The position numbers were made by a program, and so were the translations under genes. 64,000 nt of DNA from FEN-1219 sp035548835 (GTDB lineage: Bacteria; Pseudomonadota; Gammaproteobacteria; Steroidobacterales; Rariloculaceae), in the NCBI GenBank assembly GCA_035548835.1, contig DASZSB010000094.1, forward strand, positions 1 to 64,000, read 5' to 3'. This document shows, in pieces, positions 59,892-64,000 of the stretch (position 1 is the stretch's first letter; each line of letters begins with the position of its first letter). The notes beneath the pieces are model-generated. The model was not told the origin of the DNA. It saw only the letters and a list, made by a program, of their open reading frames with translations, and did no database searches.

Positions 59892-60725
59892 ATGCGCTGG
59901 TCGCTGGCTACGCTGTTCGCATCGTTCGCGCCCGCGCTCGCGCTTGCGCAGGCGATCGACTTCGCCAAGCCGTTCCCGGCCCACCGCGTCATGGACAACG
60001 TGTACTTCGTCGGCACCGACGCTCTGGGCTCGTTCCTGATCACGACCCCCGCGGGGCACATCCTGATCAACAGCGACTTCGAGAGCACGGTGCCGCAGAT
60101 CGAGCGCAGCGTGGCCGAGCTCGGGTTCAAGTTCACGGACATCAAGATCCTGCTCGGCAGCCATGCGCACGGCGACCACATGGAGGGCGACGCGCTGGTC
60201 AAGCAACTGACCGGCGCCCAGGTCATGGCCATGGCGGAGGACGTGCCGGCCCTGCGAGCCATGCGGCCGCAGGGCAAGGAGCACCCGATCGACCGCGTGC
60301 TGCACGACGGCGAGCAGGTCACGCTCGGCGGCACGACGCTGACCGCGTATCGGACGCCTGGCCACACGAGGGGCTGCACGACCTGGGGACTCAAGGCCAC
60401 GGAGAACGGCAGGCAATACGACGTGCTGATCGTCTGCAGCTACGGCGTGAACCCCGACTACGTGCTCGTGGGCAATCGAGACTATCCCGAGATCGCGGCG
60501 GACTACGAGGCCACGTTCGCGAAGGCGCGCACCCTGCCGGTGGACGTGTTCCTGGGCTCGCACGGATCCTTCTACGGTCTGCACGAGAAATATGCGGCGC
60601 TCGAGAAGCGCGCGCCCGGCCAGCCAAACCCGTTCGTCGACCGTGCGGGCTACCTCGCGCACGTCGCTCTGCAGGAGCAGCGGTTTCACGCCATGCTCGA
60701 GTCACAACGCGGCACCCGCCGCTGA
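59892..60725 (+). CDS. Subclass B3-like metallo-beta-lactamase-fold hydrolase
   Basis: A 277-residue exported zinc hydrolase. Signal peptide (ends near LALAQA). All six metal ligands of subclass B3 enzymes are in place: His91, His93, Asp95, His96 in SHAHGDHMEG, His158 in TPGHTRGCTTW, His224 in GSHGSF. The CTTW after the third ligand is typical of B3 enzymes. It could hydrolyse carbapenems or be a related lactonase or hydrolase; activity cannot be read from sequence. Start ATG with GGAGG upstream. The frame starting at 59760 begins inside the tRNA and is rejected. Confidence 0.85.
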   Translation: MRWSLATLFASFAPALALAQAIDFAKPFPAHRVMDNVYFVGTDALGSFLITTPAGHILINSDFESTVPQIERSVAELGFKFTDIKILLGSHAHGDHMEGDALVKQLTGAQVMAMAEDVPALRAMRPQGKEHPIDRVLHDGEQVTLGGTTLTAYRTPGHTRGCTTWGLKATENGRQYDVLIVCSYGVNPDYVLVGNRDYPEIAADYEATFAKARTLPVDVFLGSHGSFYGLHEKYAALEKRAPGQPNPFVDRAGYLAHVALQEQRFHAMLESQRGTRR

Positions 60726-60810
60726 CGCCGCGCCCGGCCCCCTACTTTCAGCCGCGAAAGGCGTTTATGCTTCGCCTCTTTCTCTCCATCCGTCTCATCG
60801 AGGAATAGAC

Positions 60811-61767
60811 ATGGCCGACAAGAAAATCATCGCAGTACTGGGTTCGACCGGCTCGCAAGGCGGCGGCCTCTGCCGCGCGATCCTGGCGGACGCCGCAGGC
60901 GGGTTTGCATGCCGCGCGGTCACGCGCGACACCAGCAAGGACAAGGCCAAGGCCCTCGCTGCGGCGGGTGCCGAGGTCGTCAAGGGCGACCTCGACGACG
61001 TCGAGAGCCTGAAGAAGGCCTTCGCGGGCGCATACGCCGTCTACGCCGTCACGAACTTCTGGGAACACTTCTCGGGTGAGAAGGAAAAGGTCCAGGCCAA
61101 GAACGTCGCGGACGCGGCCAAGGCGGCCGGCGTGAAGCACGTGATCTGGTCGACGCTCGAAGACATCCGCCAGTTCATGAAGCCCGACGACAAGCGCATG
61201 CCGATGCTGCAGCAGAAGTACCGCGTGCCGCACTTCGACGCGAAGGCCGAGGCCAACGCGCTGTTCGCGGGTCTGCCGACGACGTTCCTCGTGACGTCGT
61301 TCTACTGGGACAATCTGTACATGTTCGGCCTGGCGCCGAAGAAGGGTGACGACGGCCAGCTCGCATGGACGTTCCCGATGGGCACCGCCAAGATGGCCGG
61401 CATCGCGGCCGAGGACATCGGCAAGGTCGCGTACGGCATCATCAAGGGCGGCAGCCAGTACATCGGCAAGACGGTCGGCATCATGGGCGAGGCCCTGACG
61501 ATCGACGAGATGGGCAAGGTGCTGAGCAAGGTGCTCGGCGTCGGCCCGATCAAGTACAACGCCGTCGAGGCGGACGTCTACCGCAGCTTCGGTTTCCCGG
61601 GCGCCGACGAGATGGGCAACATGTTCCAGGCTTATCGCGACTTCGCCAAGGAGATGCTCGCGAACCGCAGCGTCGACACCGCGCGCAAGCTGAATCCCGC
61701 GCTGCAGTCGTTCGAGCAGTTCGTGACGAAGCAGCAGGCCGCGATCAAGTCGGCGATGGGCATCTGA
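60811..61767 (+). CDS. NmrA/HSCARG-type NAD(P)-binding protein
   Basis: A 318-residue atypical short-chain dehydrogenase of the NmrA-like group. The dinucleotide-binding loop is VLGSTGSQGGGLCRAI at the N-terminus, followed by GAEVVKGDLDDVESLKKAFAGAYAVYAVTNFWEH, split, and VKHVIWSTLEDI. Members often sense NADPH or act as regulators instead of enzymes. ATG start. Ends 32 bases before a strong terminator. Confidence 0.88.
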   Translation: MADKKIIAVLGSTGSQGGGLCRAILADAAGGFACRAVTRDTSKDKAKALAAAGAEVVKGDLDDVESLKKAFAGAYAVYAVTNFWEHFSGEKEKVQAKNVADAAKAAGVKHVIWSTLEDIRQFMKPDDKRMPMLQQKYRVPHFDAKAEANALFAGLPTTFLVTSFYWDNLYMFGLAPKKGDDGQLAWTFPMGTAKMAGIAAEDIGKVAYGIIKGGSQYIGKTVGIMGEALTIDEMGKVLSKVLGVGPIKYNAVEADVYRSFGFPGADEMGNMFQAYRDFAKEMLANRSVDTARKLNPALQSFEQFVTKQQAAIKSAMGI

Positions 61768-61799
61768 CGCCCCACTGACCGCACACTGGGTGCAGACGA

Positions 61800-61836
61800 A
61801 CGCCGCGTGGGGCAACCCACGCGGCGTTTTCCTTTG
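61800..61836 (+). terminator. Rho-independent terminator after the NmrA-type gene
   Basis: A perfect 12-pair stem (ACGCCGCGTGGG with CCCACGCGGCGT), a GCAA tetraloop and a T-rich tail (TTTTCCTTT). One of the clearest terminators in the window. It also separates the gene from the convergent VOC gene. Confidence 0.92.
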
Positions 61837-61846
61837 CGGCATCCCC

Positions 61847-62764
61847 TCAACGCGCGGACGTACCCTCGCGGGCGCGGCGGCTCACGCCCGTCTCGGCGAA
61901 GTAGTTCGTGATGCCGTCCGGATCGTCGAGCCAGATCGTGCGCAGATCGAACCCCTTGAGTCCCGACAGCGGCTGCTCGATCGTCACGTGCCTCTCCTTC
62001 GCGAGCGCGGCGACGGCATCGACGTTCGACACCACGTACTGAATGCCGCCGCTGCCGTTGTCGGCCGGCAGGCTCGGGCCGAAGCTGCGCAGACTCACCG
62101 TCGTCGCGCCATGGCGGAACGGGTACTTGGTGGTCCCGAAGCGTGCGTCGCGCACGGGCGGCAGCTCCGTGAGCCCCACGAACGACCGGTAGAACGCGCG
62201 ACTGCGTTCGAGATCGGCCACGGTGAGCCCCACCTCGATCGCGGCCTGCTGCTCGGCCGTGGCATTCGGCACGATGACGAGCTCGACGGGCTGTCCGTCG
62301 GGATCGAGCACGAGCGCGGTACGGCGTCCGCCCTCGCCCAGCGCCACGAACTCCGGTGGGGGCAAGCCGTGCTCCCGAAAGCGCTTCGCGAGCGCCGTTT
62401 CGTCGGCGAAGAAGAACGACACGAGCCGCAAGCCGGTCGCGCCTTCGACGCCGCCCGGCCGGTACACGCGATTGTCGACGCGGCGCGTGAGCTTCAGCTC
62501 CTGCGCGCCGGCCTGGAAGCGCGCCACGCCTCCGTTGCCTACGCTGAACGTCGTCAGCTGCTTGAACCCGAGCACGCCGCCGTAGAACTCGAACATCCGC
62601 TCCGGCGCGGCGGCGAAGCGCCGGAACACGTTCATCGACGGCTGCCACAGCACGGGCGCCGTCGTCGCAGGCAGCGCATCGGCCGGAGGTTCCGCCACCG
62701 CCTGTGCTCCTGCCGTGCCGAGCGCCAGAACTCCGAGCCACAGTACACGTCGAATGTCAGCCAC
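61847..62764 (-). CDS. Exported protein with two VOC (glyoxalase-fold) domains
   Basis: A 305-residue protein with a signal peptide (VLWLGVLALGTAGAQAVAEP) and two vicinal-oxygen-chelate domains (about residues 40-165 and 175-290). The second ends in GFDLRTIWLDDPDGITNYFAETG, which contains the typical DPDG turn. VOC enzymes are usually cytosolic, so export is unusual. Start GTG (VADIRRVLW) with AGGGGGG eight bases upstream; the longer frame to 62806 is possible. Substrate unknown. Confidence 0.82.
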   Translation of the reverse strand: MADIRRVLWLGVLALGTAGAQAVAEPPADALPATTAPVLWQPSMNVFRRFAAAPERMFEFYGGVLGFKQLTTFSVGNGGVARFQAGAQELKLTRRVDNRVYRPGGVEGATGLRLVSFFFADETALAKRFREHGLPPPEFVALGEGGRRTALVLDPDGQPVELVIVPNATAEQQAAIEVGLTVADLERSRAFYRSFVGLTELPPVRDARFGTTKYPFRHGATTVSLRSFGPSLPADNGSGGIQYVVSNVDAVAALAKERHVTIEQPLSGLKGFDLRTIWLDDPDGITNYFAETGVSRRAREGTSAR

Positions 62765-62832
62765 GGCCGCACCCCCCTGTGTCCGCACCAACCGAGTGTG
62801 AATCACGCACGGCGTCGGTACAATCGCGGTCC

Positions 62833-64000
62833 ATGTGGAAAGTACTCATTGCCATCATCGTGCTCGGGGTCGGCGCCGCGGCGCTGTGGGTCAATGCGGG
62901 TAGCGCGCCGGGGCCGGTCATCGAGATCGGCGGTCCGGACGTCATCGGCCAGACCGGTGAAATCACGGTCACCGTGACCGCGCCGGGCGGCACGCTGCAG
63001 AGCTTCGACGTCGCGCTGACGCAGGGCGACTCGAAGCTGCCCGTGTTCTCGCTGACACCGGACTCGGCCTCGAGCCTGAAGGTCGAGGGCGACCGCATCA
63101 CGATCTCGCGGCCGACCGGCAAGCGCGCGATGCCCGAGCTCAAAGCCGGGGCCGCCAAGGTCACGGTCTCCGCAGTGCGCCCGGTGTTGTTCGGCTTCCG
63201 GCAGGCCGCATCGACGGCTTCGCGCGACATCACGGTGCGACTGAACCCGCCCCTGGTCGCCGTGCTATCGCAGTTCCACTACATCAACCACGGCGGCTCC
63301 GAGATGGTCGTGTACCGCGTCACGCCGCCGGACGCCGAGTCCGGGGTGCGCGTCGGCGACTACGAGTATCCCGGCTTTCCGGCCAGTGGCGCCGGCATCC
63401 CGGCCAGCGACCCCGGCCTGCGGGTCGCGTTCTTCGCCCTGCTGTGGGACCAGCCCGTCAACACGCCGATCTCCGTATACGCGCGCGATTCGATCGGCAA
63501 CGAAGGCCGCGGCAGCTTCGATTACCGCGTGTTCGACAAACAGTTCCGCTCGAGCACGATCAATCTGGACGATCGCTTCCTGGGGCGCGTGGTGCCCCCG
63601 ATTCTCGCGAACTCCACCGAGCTGCACGTCGACAATCCGAACGACCTGCTGGCCGGCTACCTCGCGATCAACCGCGACCTGCGGCGCATGAACAACGAGA
63701 CGATCACCAAGCTCTCGCACGAGACGGCACCCGAGATCCTGTGGCGCGGCCACTTCAAGCAGCTGCTGAATACGGCCGTCGAGGCGGGGTTTGCCGATCA
63801 GCGCACCTACGTGTACGCAGGCAAGGAGGTCGACCGCCAGGTGCACCTCGGTTTCGACCTCGCATCCACGGCCGGCGCCCCGGTGCGCGCGGCGAACCGT
63901 GGCCGTGTCGTGCACGCGGGCTGGCTAGGCATCTACGGCAACTGCGTGATTCTCGATCACGGCATGGGACTGCAGTCGCTGTATGCGCACATGTCATCGA
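62833..64000 (+). CDS. M23 family metallopeptidase (3' end outside window)
   Basis: 389 residues visible, cut by the right edge. An N-terminal transmembrane anchor (VLIAIIVLGVGAAALWV), a long beta-rich region (about 30-320) and the M23 (LytM) domain. The zinc ligands His338 and Asp342 lie in VHLGFDLAS, and the later His376 and His386 are in DHGMG and YAHMS. Such enzymes cut peptidoglycan cross-links; a LytM domain with this architecture may also be regulatory. ATG start. Divergent from the VOC gene. Confidence 0.9.
   Translation, partial: MWKVLIAIIVLGVGAAALWVNAGSAPGPVIEIGGPDVIGQTGEITVTVTAPGGTLQSFDVALTQGDSKLPVFSLTPDSASSLKVEGDRITISRPTGKRAMPELKAGAAKVTVSAVRPVLFGFRQAASTASRDITVRLNPPLVAVLSQFHYINHGGSEMVVYRVTPPDAESGVRVGDYEYPGFPASGAGIPASDPGLRVAFFALLWDQPVNTPISVYARDSIGNEGRGSFDYRVFDKQFRSSTINLDDRFLGRVVPPILANSTELHVDNPNDLLAGYLAINRDLRRMNNETITKLSHETAPEILWRGHFKQLLNTAVEAGFADQRTYVYAGKEVDRQVHLGFDLASTAGAPVRAANRGRVVHAGWLGIYGNCVILDHGMGLQSLYAHMSS

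Overview
The window is chromosomal DNA from a high-GC gammaproteobacterium. Gene content and order fit the Xanthomonadales/Nevskiales side of the class (for example Steroidobacteraceae): the block tpiA-secG-tRNA(Leu)-nuoA-N-tRNA(fMet), the block hrcA-grpE-dnaK-dnaJ-dapB-carA-carB-greA-rlmE-ftsH-glmM, a Pseudomonas-like short Fur, and two flagellar stator pairs. The taxonomic placement is inference; no rRNA is present. Coding is dense. The longest stretch without a gene is about 210 bases (46801-47010), and I see nothing definite in it.

Region 1 (1-983): the 3' end of a large serine recombinase runs from the left edge into the 3' half of an initiator tRNA gene on the other strand. This looks like the edge of an element integrated at tRNA-fMet. 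Region 2 (1040-15506, minus strand): a complete 14-gene NADH:quinone oxidoreductase (complex I) operon, nuoA to nuoN, tightly packed with stop/start overlaps and preceded by tRNA-Leu(GAG). Region 3 (15511-31545, minus strand): secG, tpiA, glmM, ftsH, rlmE, greA, carB, carA, dapB, dnaJ, dnaK, grpE and hrcA, covering protein export, cell-wall precursors, carbamoyl phosphate synthesis, proteolysis and the heat-shock chaperone. A near-consensus sigma-32 promoter overlaps the grpE stop codon and drives dnaK.

Region 4 (31631-40463): nadK and recN, fur, bamE, ratA, smpB, then tmRNA with promoter and terminator, a HerA-like ATPase (yjgR), and cstA with its small partner gene. Region 5 (40474-46153): two flagellar stator operons, motA-motB and pomA-pomB, each preceded by a strong sigma-28 (FliA) promoter. 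A YceI protein gene and a serine-hydrolase gene lie between them. Region 6 (46150-55853): an outer-membrane barrel protein, two tandem lipoproteins, a long coiled-coil FHA protein, small membrane or disordered proteins, the periplasmic protease Prc, a coiled-coil protein of unknown role, YqiB and an SH3/coiled-coil membrane protein. This is the least understood part.

Region 7 (55957-59611, minus strand): orn, a HIT protein, recR, ybaB, dnaX and the SRP RNA gene ffs, a conserved replication/repair/RNA-turnover group. Region 8 (59719-64000): tRNA-Ser(GGA), a subclass B3-like metallo-beta-lactamase-fold enzyme, an NmrA-type NAD(P)-binding protein with a strong terminator, an exported double-VOC protein and an M23 peptidase cut by the right edge.

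I found no CRISPR array, insertion sequence or obvious defence system. The most informative signals are the recombinase/tRNA junction, the paired sigma-28 promoters and the sigma-32 promoter. TTG and GTG starts are frequent, and several gene starts below are set by Shine-Dalgarno position rather than by the longest frame.
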